Source: an uncultured Sellimonas sp. (GTDB lineage Bacteria > Bacillota > Clostridia > Lachnospirales > Lachnospiraceae). From it: 34,627 nucleotides of DNA. The notes under the pieces were generated by a model, which worked only from the letters and a program-made list of their open reading frames with translations, searched no databases and was not told where the DNA came from. A program made the translations under genes and the position numbers. The DNA is taken from assembly GCA_904393575.1 (NCBI GenBank), contig CAJFMZ010000006.1:1-34627 (forward strand). Reading direction: 5' to 3'. Position 1 is the stretch's first letter; the number at the start of each line of letters is the position of its first letter. Positions 8,757 through 17,785 of this stretch are shown here, one piece after another.

Positions 8757-9818
8757 TTAGTCTTCGATTTTAACGACCGGTTTGATCAGATCTCTTGGCT
8801 TGTCCCGCATAAGGAAGAGAGCTTCCTCCAGATGATCCCATCCGTCAAATACATGAGATACGAGCGGGTGTACATCCAGCTTGCCGGCGGAAACAAGTGC
8901 GCCGAGTTTTTCCATGCGGAGACGTCCCCCAGGCATCAGGCCGCCGTTGATCTGCTTGTGACCCATGCCGACACCCCATTCAGCACGCGGAATGTTGACG
9001 TAGGTTCCGCTTCCCAGATAGTTGACATTTCCGATCTTTCCGCCTGGTTTCAACGCTTTGACAGCGGATTCAAAGGTCTCGCAGTTTCCGCCGGCGATGA
9101 CTACTTTATCAACCCCTTTGCCATCGGTCATAGCAAGAACCTGATCTTCGATGGTGCCGTCTTTGTAGCTGATGAAATCCGAAGCGCCGTATCCTTTGGC
9201 AGCTTCCACGCAGACCGGTCTTGTACCGACTGCGATAATGCGGGAAGCACCTCGCATGTTGGCACCGGCAACGGCCATGAGGCCGACAGGTCCGATTCCG
9301 ATGACGAGAACCGTATCGCCGAACTGGATATCAGCAAGCTCTACGCCGTGGAATCCGGTAGGCACCATGTCAGAGAGCATACAGGCATCTACCGGATCGA
9401 TATTGGATGGAAGATGCGCCAGGTTTCCATCTGCATCATTGACATGGAAAAATTCGGAGAAGACGCCGTCTTTGAAGTTGGAAAATTTCCAGCCTGCCAG
9501 CATTCCGCCGGAATGCATGGAGTATCCTGCCTGTGCCTCCAGAGAATTCCAGTCCGGTGTGATAGCCGGTACAAGGACACGGTCTCCAGGTTTGAAATCT
9601 TTTACAAGAGAACCGACTTCCACAACTTCGGCACAGCATTCATGGCCCAGAATCATATTGTGGCGTTCTCCGATCGCGCCCTCCCAGAGCGTATGGACAT
9701 CAGACGTACAGATTGCAACAGCGAGCGGTTTACAGATCGCATCAAGGGGTCCGCATTCAGGCCGGTCTTTCTCAATCCAGCCGGATTCACCGATTTTCAG
9801 CATTGCATAGCCTTTCAT
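8757..9818 (-). CDS. adh: Zinc-dependent NADP-type secondary alcohol dehydrogenase
   Basis: This 353-residue medium-chain dehydrogenase aligns by eye almost without gaps to the Thermoanaerobacter brockii / Clostridium beijerinckii secondary alcohol dehydrogenase. Shared features include MKGYAML at the N-terminus, GERHNMILGHE, the ITPDW and HSGGMLAGWKFSN blocks, and DLIKPVV near the end. Catalytic zinc ligands are C37, H59 and an Asp near 150 in SDMVPTGFHG. The Rossmann fold has GIGPVGLMAVAGA. Arg near 200 (VGTRPVCV) and Tyr near 218 match the NADP-binding residues of the T. brockii enzyme. The likely reaction is reversible acetone/2-butanone to secondary alcohol reduction, or related carbonyls. 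AGGAGG lies 9 nt before the ATG. It is the first gene of a two-gene unit with the CobW-like GTPase. Confidence 0.93.
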   Translation of the reverse strand: MKGYAMLKIGESGWIEKDRPECGPLDAICKPLAVAICTSDVHTLWEGAIGERHNMILGHECCAEVVEVGSLVKDFKPGDRVLVPAITPDWNSLEAQAGYSMHSGGMLAGWKFSNFKDGVFSEFFHVNDADGNLAHLPSNIDPVDACMLSDMVPTGFHGVELADIQFGDTVLVIGIGPVGLMAVAGANMRGASRIIAVGTRPVCVEAAKGYGASDFISYKDGTIEDQVLAMTDGKGVDKVVIAGGNCETFESAVKALKPGGKIGNVNYLGSGTYVNIPRAEWGVGMGHKQINGGLMPGGRLRMEKLGALVSAGKLDVHPLVSHVFDGWDHLEEALFLMRDKPRDLIKPVVKIED

Positions 9819-9863
9819 AGTTTCTTACCTCCTTTTGAATGAAATAATTGATAAGTTGGTTTT

Positions 9864-9872
9864 ATCATATCA
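9864..9872 (-). promoter_or_regulatory. Extended -10 promoter for the adh unit
   Basis: On the - strand TG-A-TATGAT (9872-9864) forms an extended -10 element about 45 nt upstream of the adh start. No good -35 is present at 17 nt, which extended -10 promoters tolerate. The remaining AT-rich sequence to 10095 shows no gene. Confidence 0.5.
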
Positions 9873-10095
9873 TGATTCATCGGGAAAGAGTGAAAAAATT
9901 TTCTCTAAAATTATAAAAATTCTATTAATACTGTGAAAAATATGAAGTTTTCTGACTGAATTAAGTTTGTGTGTATTTGTTGGAATTTTGATGCTTTTTT
10001 AAAAATTTTACTCAAATTTTATTTTTTATAGCAGTTTTTACTGAAATTATGGTTTTTCTATACATTGATTTAAAGATTTCAAGCAAAATGCTCTT

Positions 10096-10101
10096 TATAA
10101 T
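10096..10101 (+). promoter_or_regulatory. Candidate -10 box upstream of the LamG surface protein
   Basis: A perfect TATAAT at 10096-10101 lies 40 nt before the start codon, in a very AT-rich divergent intergenic region (9843-10141). No convincing -35 is found at 16-18 nt, so this is a weak prediction. Confidence 0.35.
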
Positions 10102-10141
10102 ATAAGTTATGAATTGTTTAAGTAATGAAAGGAGAAAGACA

Positions 10142-12094
10142 ATGGGGAAAAGATGGAAGCAGGTATTGGCAGGAGTTTCGACTGTGGTGATGACAGCATC
10201 TGTACCAGCTGCCCCTTTACATGCAAGTGGGGAGAGTCAGAGTGTAAATTTGCCGGATCCGGTTATGAAAGTGACTTTTGATGATGGATCAGCAAAGGAC
10301 GTAACAGGAAGAGGAAATAATGGGACTGTTTATGGCAGCCCGGAATTTGTAAATGGAAAATCCGGAAAAGCGGTTCATATTGTCAATGATTCAGATATCG
10401 CAGGGCAAAACAAGAAAGCAGAGCAGTATATCAGTTTTGGCCACCCGGATGATCTGAAGTTTGGTACGGAGGATTTTTCCATTGCATTTTGGTACCGTTC
10501 CGACCGGTCGGATGCGAGCCATAAAGAAGGGGCGATTATCAGTAATAAAGACTGGGATTCCGGGAACAACGAGGGGCTGAACTTCGGTGACATGAACCAG
10601 GGAATTAATATGAATTACCGCGCCGGAGGAGATGGACGGAAGGAAACAGACCGTTTTAGCGAGATTACAGATGGGAAGTGGCATTTTATTACGGGAACCT
10701 TTGACCGGGATGGAAAGATGACACTTTATATTGACGGCAGACAGCCGGCAAATGGAAACGGATACGGGAACGGGGCGGCTCAGGTAGATATTTCTGATCA
10801 GCAGAACAACATTGATGTGGCAGATTTTACAATCGGAGCAGACGGAACCGGGGATTATGGACTTCAGAATGGCTATATCGATGAAGTGTCGGTATACAAA
10901 GAAGTGCTGAGTGAGGAACAGGTTCGGACGCTTCTGTCAGAGGCTGGCGGACAGGAAGAGAGTTCGGTAAAGCAGGTGTTGGATGTCAGTTTCGATGAAG
11001 ACAATGCGGTGGACACCGTAAATAACATGCAAGGGAAAATCAATGGAAATGTGGAGTTTGTAGATGGTGTATCCGGAAAGGCCGTTCATATTCAGAATTT
11101 GGAAGAAATAGCCGGAGAAAATAAAAAGGCAGAGCAGTATATTGATTTTGGAACACCGGACAGTCTGAAGTTTGGAGCTGACGACTTTACGATTATGTTC
11201 TGGTATCAGGCGGATGGAACACTTCCGAAAGAGGGAGCGGTCATAAGCAATAAAGACTGGTCGACGGGAGCAAATCCGGGATTTGCCATCGGGGATATGA
11301 AAAACGGATTGACTTTAAATTTCCGTGCACAGGATGGAGACAAACGTATTGATACAAGTCGCTATGGCGGAGCCACCGAGAAAGGAGTATGGCATCATAT
11401 TGCAGCGGTATTTAACAGAACCGGCAATATGACACTGTATGTGGATGGAGAAGAAGCAGCATCCGAATCCATCAGCTCTCAGGCAGGAAAAACCATTGAT
11501 GTGACAAATTTTGTTGTAGGAGCGGACGGAAATTATCAGTGCGGTTTGCAGGATGGTATGATCGATGAACTGAAAGTGTATAAAGGTATGGTGTCTCAGG
11601 AAGAAATCCGGGCATATACAGCGCCTTATGTACTTCAGACTCAGCTGGCACAGTATGAAGCATTGATTGATTCCTCCGATGCGGACAAGTCTAAGAAAGA
11701 AACGTTCCAGAATGCAATCAATGAAATCAGGAAAAAAGCAGAAGGAATCACAGATCCTCAGGAAATCCAGTCTCTTCAGGAAGAATTGAAAACAGCTTAC
11801 AATCAATTTATGGGACCGGATGATGGAGTGATGAGCTTTGAAGTGATCAGTGATGCCCATATCAGCGGAACGGATAATAATGCGTCTCCGAATAAAAAGC
11901 TGCTGGATGCCATGGATGATATCAGCGAAGATTACGCTTCAGATGTTTCCGCCGTACTGAATTGCGGAGACTACAGTAACTATGCAACAGAAGAGGAAAC
12001 AAAGGGATATTTTAATATTATCGGTCAGTATAAAGATCAATTCGAAATTCTGACGGCACTTGGAAACCATGATGTCAGATGGAGAAGCGGATGA
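10142..12094 (+). CDS. 5' part of LamG/calcineurin-like phosphoesterase surface protein, ended by in-frame TGA
   Basis: These are 650 residues before a premature-looking TGA. AAAGGAG at 10128-10134, 7 nt upstream, selects the ATG at 10142 over 10109. The N-terminus is a secretion signal (MGKRWKQVLAGVSTVVMTAS, cleavage near ALHAS-type residues 25-29). Two concanavalin-like LamG jellyroll domains follow, about residues 40-265 and 278-490, each with a FDRDGKMTLYIDG or FNRTGNMTLYVDG strand and an YIDEVSVYK or IDELKVYK end. Next come a FIVAR-like helical segment (about 500-560) and the start of a metallophosphoesterase: SDAH with D571 and H573, then NCGDYSN and GNHD at 641-644. The frame stops 7 codons later but is open again directly after the TGA for 1.96 kb. 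Alone, this product would lack the C-terminal half of the active site and the wall anchor. Confidence 0.82.
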   Translation: MGKRWKQVLAGVSTVVMTASVPAAPLHASGESQSVNLPDPVMKVTFDDGSAKDVTGRGNNGTVYGSPEFVNGKSGKAVHIVNDSDIAGQNKKAEQYISFGHPDDLKFGTEDFSIAFWYRSDRSDASHKEGAIISNKDWDSGNNEGLNFGDMNQGINMNYRAGGDGRKETDRFSEITDGKWHFITGTFDRDGKMTLYIDGRQPANGNGYGNGAAQVDISDQQNNIDVADFTIGADGTGDYGLQNGYIDEVSVYKEVLSEEQVRTLLSEAGGQEESSVKQVLDVSFDEDNAVDTVNNMQGKINGNVEFVDGVSGKAVHIQNLEEIAGENKKAEQYIDFGTPDSLKFGADDFTIMFWYQADGTLPKEGAVISNKDWSTGANPGFAIGDMKNGLTLNFRAQDGDKRIDTSRYGGATEKGVWHHIAAVFNRTGNMTLYVDGEEAASESISSQAGKTIDVTNFVVGADGNYQCGLQDGMIDELKVYKGMVSQEEIRAYTAPYVLQTQLAQYEALIDSSDADKSKKETFQNAINEIRKKAEGITDPQEIQSLQEELKTAYNQFMGPDDGVMSFEVISDAHISGTDNNASPNKKLLDAMDDISEDYASDVSAVLNCGDYSNYATEEETKGYFNIIGQYKDQFEILTALGNHDVRWRSG

Positions 12095-14059
12095 GATGAA
12101 GTCGAGCAACGTTATTTAACCTATAACAAGGACTACATGGGAGATACTCCTCAGGGGCAGTCCTATTATGATAAATGGATCGACGGCTACCATTTTATCG
12201 TTATGAATACACAGTGGGATACAAAAGACCGTGCCTATCTGTCACCGGAAGAACTGCAGTGGCTGGACGAGACGATGGCAGAAAATGCATCTTCAGATAA
12301 ACCGATTTTTGTCGTTCTGCATCAGCCGCTCTATGATACTTATGCCAATAGTAACGATTGGCCGGTTGGAGTACAGGATCATCAGTTAAAGGAAATTCTC
12401 AGAAAATATCCGCAGACCATCATGTTTAATGGACATATTCATGATGGAATCGGCGCCGTTGAAGTAGTACAGAAAGACTACGGGACCATGGTGGATGTGC
12501 CGGGCATGAACAGTAATGATTATGGCGAGGGAAGAGGACAGCTCGGTTTCCATGTAACGGTTTATGAAGATGAAGTACGTCTGGACATGAGAGATTATCT
12601 GAATGACGAGTGGGTGGATGGCTATTCCTACACGATTAAAACAGACGGATCTTCCTATCCGGCAGGAAAAGTGATGGATGTTTCTTTTGATGATAAGACG
12701 GCAGCGGACAGTACCGGAAATGGAAATAATGGAACAATCAGCGGAAATGTCGGATTTGTCACCGGGGTAGACGGCGGCAAAGCAGTTCATATCAAAAATA
12801 GTGAAGATGGAAAAGCAAAGCAGTATATTGATTTTGGAAAGAATCTGAATCTAGGACAGGATGATTTCACCCTCATGTTCTGGTACAAAGCAAATGCCGA
12901 GGGCAGTGAGACAGGAACGGTGCTGGCAAATAAAGAGGCAGGAAAAGACGGACAGTCAGGCATTGTCTTTGGCAATACTGACGGAACATCCGGAATGTCA
13001 ATGACAGCAAGCGGTGCCAGCGGAAACAGTGCAGCCGCTCCTGCAGGAACTCTTGCAGATGGAAAATGGCATGCAGTTGCCGTAACCTTTGACCGTGATG
13101 GACAGATGGTACTTTATATCGATGGTAAAAAGACGGAAAGCAGGGATATCAGCGCACTGGCCGGACAGTCTCTTGGAGAAGGTCTGAACTTTGTAATTGG
13201 AGCAGATGCTTCCTACAATCACGGTGTTTCAGATATGTACTTTGATAATCTGACGGTCTACAAGACAATTTTGACTGCAAATGAGATCAGCACTACATGG
13301 AACCCGTATGAAATCACGACGGATGATACATCCATTACGATTTCCTGGCCGCTTCCGACCAATGAAAATGTCGAACCGGCAAAACTGCTGTTAAATGGAA
13401 AAGAAGTTCAGACCATTGCCTCTGGTGAGACATCAAAGGCACTTACCGGTCTGGAAAAAGGAAAAACCTATACGGTAGAACTTGTGAACCATGAAAAGAG
13501 CAATGCGAGAAATTACAGGGATGTCTATTCGTTCGTTGTGACAACAGGAATTCAGGATGAGGAAGAAGGAACGGTGGATTTTACCGGATTAAAGAGTCTG
13601 TATGAGTCCAATAAAGACAAAGATCTGACTGGATACACGGAAGAAAGCCGGAAAGCCTTCCAGACCGCACTGGCAGAAGCGGAAAAGGTGCTGGATCAGG
13701 AAGAGGCAGATCAGGCAACGGTTGATCAGGCGCGGAATGCCCTGCAAAGCGCAATCGAAGGGTTGAAAGAGGAAGAGCCGGAGAAACCGGAAGGTAATGA
13801 GAATGATCAGACTACAAAACCAGTGATACCGAATCATGGTGATTCCGGAAATGGAACTGTTGTTGAAGGATCGGACACAGGCAGTACTTCCAAACCGGGC
13901 GGGTCTGTATCTGGACACGGGCAGACATCAGGCATGAATAATTCTTCGGAGACTGTCAAGACAGGAGACCAGGATTCTGTTCTTCCGTGGATCGGGGCTG
14001 GAATTACAGCACTTGCAGCAATAATAGGAGTAGTTTTGGCAAAAAGAAAACGATTTTAA
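12095..14059 (+). pseudogene. 3' part of the same LamG/phosphoesterase surface protein, with wall-sorting-like tail
   Basis: This continues in the same frame as the preceding gene after TGA 12092-12094. The first internal ATG is at 12137 and has no ribosome binding site, so independent expression is doubtful. It supplies the rest of the phosphoesterase domain: VVLHQPLY with His at 62, and FNGHIHDG with GHIH at 99-102 (numbering from 12137). A third LamG domain (about 175-385), a fibronectin III-like domain (about 395-470), a FIVAR repeat (about 480-545) and a Gly/Ser/Thr-rich linker follow. It ends TVKTGDQDSVLPW, a hydrophobic helix and KRKRF, resembling the variant sortase signals of Lachnospiraceae. 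Joined to the 5' part, the protein would be about 1305 residues. A recent nonsense mutation (for example TGG to TGA) or a sequence error is most likely. Confidence 0.75.
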
Positions 14060-14078
14060 ATCATAATTACAGGCTTGT

Positions 14079-14122
14079 AAGAGCCCGGAGTTTCAGAAAG
14101 GTGAATGAAACTTCGGGCTCTT
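14079..14122 (+). terminator. Hairpin terminator after the surface-protein gene
   Basis: AAGAGCCCGGAGTTTCA (14079-14095) pairs with 14106-14122 across a 10-nt loop, a 17-bp stem with a single G-U pair. The tail (GATTATATTG) is only weakly U-rich. It starts 19 nt after the stop codon. Confidence 0.65.
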
Positions 14123-14240
14123 GATTATATTGAAAAAGAATCGAGTGAAGGTATGGAAGATTCGTCTGTGACCGGCGATGGTAGGAGGCGGAAAAGATAA
14201 ATGGAATGATGATTAAAAAGAAAATAAAATTTCTAAAAAT

Positions 14241-14297
14241 AAGGATGAAAGAAAATTTACTTACATTTAACCAAAGGATGAAAGAAAATTTTACTTA
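14241..14297 (+). repeat. Tandem 23/24-bp direct repeat in the leader of the ECF operon
   Basis: Copies at 14241-14263 and 14274-14297 are identical except for one extra T in the second. Their starts are 33 bp apart, close to three helical turns. Each contains an imperfect palindrome centred on AAATTT (AAGAAAATTTACTT in copy one, 14249-14262). Position just upstream of the operon promoter suggests a paired operator, perhaps for the operon's own RpiR regulator. The rest of 14123-14355 holds no supported gene. Confidence 0.6.
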
Positions 14298-14301
14298 AGA
14301 C

Positions 14302-14310
14302 TGTTATGCT
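14302..14310 (+). promoter_or_regulatory. Possible extended -10 of the ECF operon
   Basis: TG-T-TATGCT (14302-14310) fits an extended -10 element 45 nt before the first start codon and directly after the paired repeat. There is no clear -35, so confidence is low. Confidence 0.35.
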
Positions 14311-14355
14311 GAATCCTGTAAAAAGCGTGAGATATTTTTCAGGAGGAAAAGAGAA

Positions 14356-15213
14356 ATGGCTACAAAACAACAAACGGCAACACAGTCACAGAAACTGATG
14401 ATTTTTGTCCTTACAATGTCACTTTATGGACTTGCTACTTTATTTACCGAACTGATTCCGAAATTCCAGGTCGGAATTGTGGAATTTTCCGTGGAATATT
14501 TCCTGTTTATTCCGCTGGTTCTTGCAATTTTGTTTGACCCGATGTCCGCAGCACTTGGCGCGGCAACTGGAGAGCTGGTATTCAGTGAGATCATGCTTGG
14601 ACAGTTTGGCGGGCTTGGCGAACTGGAGAAGTTTGTGACAGTTACAATCGGTGTTTACATTGCGGGACGTCTTGTGAAGAATCCGAAGAACCGAATGATG
14701 GTGGGAATTGCATCTATGACGGGAGTGATTCTGCAGCAGGTAATGGGAACGATCGTGGATATTTTGAAGGTACAGTTTGCGGTATCGGATTTTGAGGCAG
14801 TTCCGGGACTTCCACAGAGTGTGTTTGCAACAGAAGGATTTGCCTGCCTCAATGATATCTTATTTTCCGGCATTCTTTTCTGCCTGCTTCCAACGATCTT
14901 CCTTGTACCAAGACTTTATGGAAAGATCGAACCGCTTCTTGGCATGCAGCCGAGGACAGAGGAGACGGCGCTTGGAGCAATCAATGCCAAAGTGGTAATC
15001 GGAGCGCTTGTGGCGTTTGCGGCGGCGATCGCATCCGAAATGCTGGCAGAAAGCGGCATGTCTCTCATTGACTGGGAAGCAGGATGGGCAGAAAGCGGCA
15101 CGGCGTTGGCAGCAGGCATGGTAGTTGCCGCGGCCCTTGCAGTTGTGATTCTGCTTGTCATGAAGAAACGGGCGGAGGAGTCCGGAAGCGGAAGCACGAT
15201 GGAGAACGCATAA
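14356..15213 (+). CDS. Putative ECF transporter substrate-binding (S) component
   Basis: This 285-residue hydrophobic protein has about seven or eight predicted membrane helices, for example at residues 15-33, 46-80, 92-108, 118-137, 165-190, 212-232 and 247-267. AGGAGG at 14341-14346 lies 9 nt before the ATG. It is followed by a fused double ATPase and a transmembrane T protein, the standard ECF set, so it most likely confers substrate specificity as a dedicated group I-type S component. It is longer than the typical 170-200-residue S component, with extra C-terminal helices. No known vitamin motif is recognised. Relatives are sometimes labelled, probably wrongly, as cell-division proteins. 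The substrate is unknown; the two phosphatase-family enzymes and RpiR regulator in the operon hint at a phosphorylated or sugar/polyol compound (inference). Confidence 0.72.
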   Translation: MATKQQTATQSQKLMIFVLTMSLYGLATLFTELIPKFQVGIVEFSVEYFLFIPLVLAILFDPMSAALGAATGELVFSEIMLGQFGGLGELEKFVTVTIGVYIAGRLVKNPKNRMMVGIASMTGVILQQVMGTIVDILKVQFAVSDFEAVPGLPQSVFATEGFACLNDILFSGILFCLLPTIFLVPRLYGKIEPLLGMQPRTEETALGAINAKVVIGALVAFAAAIASEMLAESGMSLIDWEAGWAESGTALAAGMVVAAALAVVILLVMKKRAEESGSGSTMENA

Positions 15214-15240
15214 ATACGGAAGAGGAAGCAAGAAATAATT

Positions 15241-16935
15241 ATGAATATCATGGAAATCAAACACTTGACATTTGCGTATCCGGGTGCAGAAAAGAGTACA
15301 TTAAACGATGTGAACCTGGAAATTGAAAAAGGGGACTTTGTGGCGATTGTCGGAAACAACGGTTGCGGCAAATCCACATTGTGCAAGACAATGAACGGGC
15401 TGATTCCGCACTTTATCACGGGAACCTACAGCGGAAGCGTGGCGGCAGACGGGATAAAGGTTCAGGAATCCGATATCGGAACACTGGCAAGAAAAGTAGG
15501 ATATGTGTATCAGGATTTTGAAAATCAGATCGTCCGGCCGACCGTGTTGGACGATGCTTCCTATGCCTGCATGAATTATGCCATGCCGGATTACAAGGAA
15601 CGCGGAAGAAAAGCCCTGGAACGCTGCGGGCTGGAAGGAAGAGAACAGGAATATATCTGGCAGCTCTCTGGAGGCCAGACTCATCTGCTTGCACTGGCAG
15701 GGGTGGTATCCATGGAGCCGGAGGTGTTGATTCTGGACGAGCCGATTGCACAGCTGGACCCACATCATGCAGACCTGATCTATAAGATTCTACGGGAGTT
15801 GAATCAGAAATATGGAAAGACCATCATTGTGATCGAGCACCACACAGAGTACATTGCCGAATACTGTAAGCATGTAATTTTAATGAAGGATGGACATGTG
15901 GAATGGACGAAAACAGCAAAGGAGGCGCTGGACTGTGTGGAAGAGCTTCAGTCCTGTAATATTTTCCCGCCTCAGGTGACACTGGCCGCCTATGAAATGG
16001 TAAAAATGCATGTGATTCCAAGGCCGGAAATGCTTCCGTCCAGCATGGAAGACGGAATCCGGATTCTTGGCGGGCTGCACTGCAGACACCGGGGAGGCCG
16101 GGAAGGAGCGTCCGGATTCTGGAATGAAACGATGGTGGAGTTTCGGGATGTCTCTGTTTCTTACCGGGCGGTAAAGGGAAAAGCGGCTCAGGTATTTGAC
16201 GGACTGAACCTGGAAATTCATAAGGGAGAGAAGATCGCACTGATCGGTTCCAACGGAGCCGGAAAGTCCACGATGATGAAAATGATGACCGGACTGATTC
16301 GCCCGTCTGGCGGGGAAGTTCTTCTGAAAGGAAACTCGATCAAAGATACTAAGCCGGAGCAGCTTTCCAGGTATGTATCTCTTGTATATCAGAATCCGGA
16401 AGATATGTTTATCAAGGACTCGATTGAGGCGGATATATCCTTTGCCATGCAGGTCCGGAATGAAGAAGGATGGGAAAGACGGACGCAGGAACTGCTGGAA
16501 CGGTTCCGGCTGACAGAATTAAAAGACCGGGACGGACGGCTGCTCTCAGGAGGGCAGATGAGAAGAGCCTCTCTTGCTATCGGCATTGCGCTGAATCCGG
16601 AAATTTTGCTTCTGGATGAGCCGACGGCCAATCTGGACATTGCAACGAGGAAGGAAATTATGCGGACCCTCAATGATATCAAGGATATCACAGAGACTGT
16701 CATGATTGCGACGCATGATATGCAGTTGGTCTGCGAATGGGCAGAACGGATCATTGTACTGTGCCAGGGACAGGTGATTGCGGATGGGACGAGGGATGAG
16801 ATCTTCGGGGATCCGGAAGTAGTACGAAGATCCGGAATTCGGCCGCCGGAAATCTTTACGCTGGGGCAGGAGATTCAGGCGGACGCATTTTGTTACACAG
16901 TAGATGAGTTTGTACAGGAATTTGGAGGAAAATAA
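15241..16935 (+). CDS. ECF transporter fused double ATPase (A-A')
   Basis: This 564-residue cytoplasmic protein has two complete ABC domains in one chain. The first has Walker A GNNGCGKST at 38-46, signature LSGGQ at 142-146 and Walker B VLILDEP at 162-168. The second has GSNGAGKST at 336-344, LSGGQ at 435-439 and ILLLDEP from 455. Both end with the usual His switch (IVIEHH and IATHD). It energises transport by driving the T component. The start is ATG 15241, with ATG 15250 as an alternative; the ribosome site (GAGGAAG near 15222-15228) is modest. It lies 27 nt after the S gene and 1 nt before the T gene. Fused A-A' chains are common in ECF systems of Firmicutes and Actinobacteria. Confidence 0.92.
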   Translation: MNIMEIKHLTFAYPGAEKSTLNDVNLEIEKGDFVAIVGNNGCGKSTLCKTMNGLIPHFITGTYSGSVAADGIKVQESDIGTLARKVGYVYQDFENQIVRPTVLDDASYACMNYAMPDYKERGRKALERCGLEGREQEYIWQLSGGQTHLLALAGVVSMEPEVLILDEPIAQLDPHHADLIYKILRELNQKYGKTIIVIEHHTEYIAEYCKHVILMKDGHVEWTKTAKEALDCVEELQSCNIFPPQVTLAAYEMVKMHVIPRPEMLPSSMEDGIRILGGLHCRHRGGREGASGFWNETMVEFRDVSVSYRAVKGKAAQVFDGLNLEIHKGEKIALIGSNGAGKSTMMKMMTGLIRPSGGEVLLKGNSIKDTKPEQLSRYVSLVYQNPEDMFIKDSIEADISFAMQVRNEEGWERRTQELLERFRLTELKDRDGRLLSGGQMRRASLAIGIALNPEILLLDEPTANLDIATRKEIMRTLNDIKDITETVMIATHDMQLVCEWAERIIVLCQGQVIADGTRDEIFGDPEVVRRSGIRPPEIFTLGQEIQADAFCYTVDEFVQEFGGK

Positions 16936-16936
16936 G

Positions 16937-17773
16937 ATGGGACAGATCATGAAAAAAATGTCTGAGAACATTCTGGACAAGTTTTCCATGGATTTTCTTA
17001 GAAATCAGGTTTTGAAAAATGCATACGGAAATGATGATACCATCATTGCAAAGACTGATCCGCGGGTACTGCTTGTCTGGTATTTGTTCTTTGCCATTGT
17101 GCCGTGGTTTATGGACAATCTCGTCTTTTTGCTTGGATGCTTCCTTATGGTTGCAGTGACAACGCTTATGGCGCGGGTGGCGGGACTGGTGATGGCTCTG
17201 TTTGGACTTGGCGTATTCTCCCAGACAGGATACCTGTTTGTCGTTTCCCTCCTCTTTGGAGGAAATGTAGAGACGGTTGTGCCGCTCCTTATTCTGACAC
17301 TGAAGGTGGCAACCGTTTCCCTTGCATCGATTACGGTTTTCTCCGGACTGGATCCAGACCGGCTGGCGAATGGGCTGATGTGGTACGGATGTCCGGAGAA
17401 GCTGTCCTTCTCCATTTCCTATGCATACCGGATGCTTCCGATGCTGATGGAGGAATTTCAGAATGTCCTCTTATCTTACCGGCTCCGCGGAAACGCGCCG
17501 GACAGTAAAGGGATGATGGGAAAGATCCGCTATCTGATTTATCAGGTGCAGGTGATTATTCATTCCTTTTATCCGCTGATGCTCAATACGGCAAAACGGT
17601 CCCGGACAACGGTGGAGGCGCTGGAGATCAAGGGATACCGGTATGCGGCGGTGAACAAAGAGGTAAAGAAGATGAAGCTTTCATCTTTAAAAATAACGTA
17701 CAACGACATGCTGTTTGCGGCAGTGTCTTTTCTGTGGATCGCGGTCATTGTACTGATTATGGTAATGATATAA
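16937..17773 (+). CDS. ECF transporter transmembrane (T) component
   Basis: This 278-residue protein belongs to the EcfT/CbiQ family. GGAGGA at 16924-16929, 7 nt upstream, selects the ATG at 16937; the frame is also open from 16904 inside the ATPase gene. Membrane helices cluster at about residues 38-58, 60-85, 90-115 and 245-270, and the C-terminal cytoplasmic part carries SYRLRGNAPDS and EALEIKGYRY. These are variants of the two Arg/Gly-containing coupling motifs that contact the ATPases. The protein transmits ATP-driven motion to the S component. It directly follows the double ATPase gene, completing the S-A-T module, and precedes the PHP gene by 12 nt. Confidence 0.9.
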   Translation: MGQIMKKMSENILDKFSMDFLRNQVLKNAYGNDDTIIAKTDPRVLLVWYLFFAIVPWFMDNLVFLLGCFLMVAVTTLMARVAGLVMALFGLGVFSQTGYLFVVSLLFGGNVETVVPLLILTLKVATVSLASITVFSGLDPDRLANGLMWYGCPEKLSFSISYAYRMLPMLMEEFQNVLLSYRLRGNAPDSKGMMGKIRYLIYQVQVIIHSFYPLMLNTAKRSRTTVEALEIKGYRYAAVNKEVKKMKLSSLKITYNDMLFAAVSFLWIAVIVLIMVMI

Positions 17774-17785
17774 TAGGAGGCACAT

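Noticed and set aside
8832..9842. 336-codon open frame on the + strand opposite adh
   Set aside because: The antisense frame has no family resemblance, while the - strand protein aligns almost without gaps to known secondary alcohol dehydrogenases.
12092..12094. Reading this TGA as a second selenocysteine codon
   Set aside because: The only nearby hairpin (GTTAT/ATAAC with loop TTAACCT) has no G in its loop, no Cys or redox motif is expected at this position of a phosphoesterase, and the context DEVEQRYLTYN suggests a lost Trp or Arg codon.
14206..14298. 30-codon Lys-rich ORF in the leader of the ECF operon
   Set aside because: The nearest AGGAGG is 17 nt from its ATG, and its repeated RMKEN residues are simply the translation of the 23/24-bp direct repeat.
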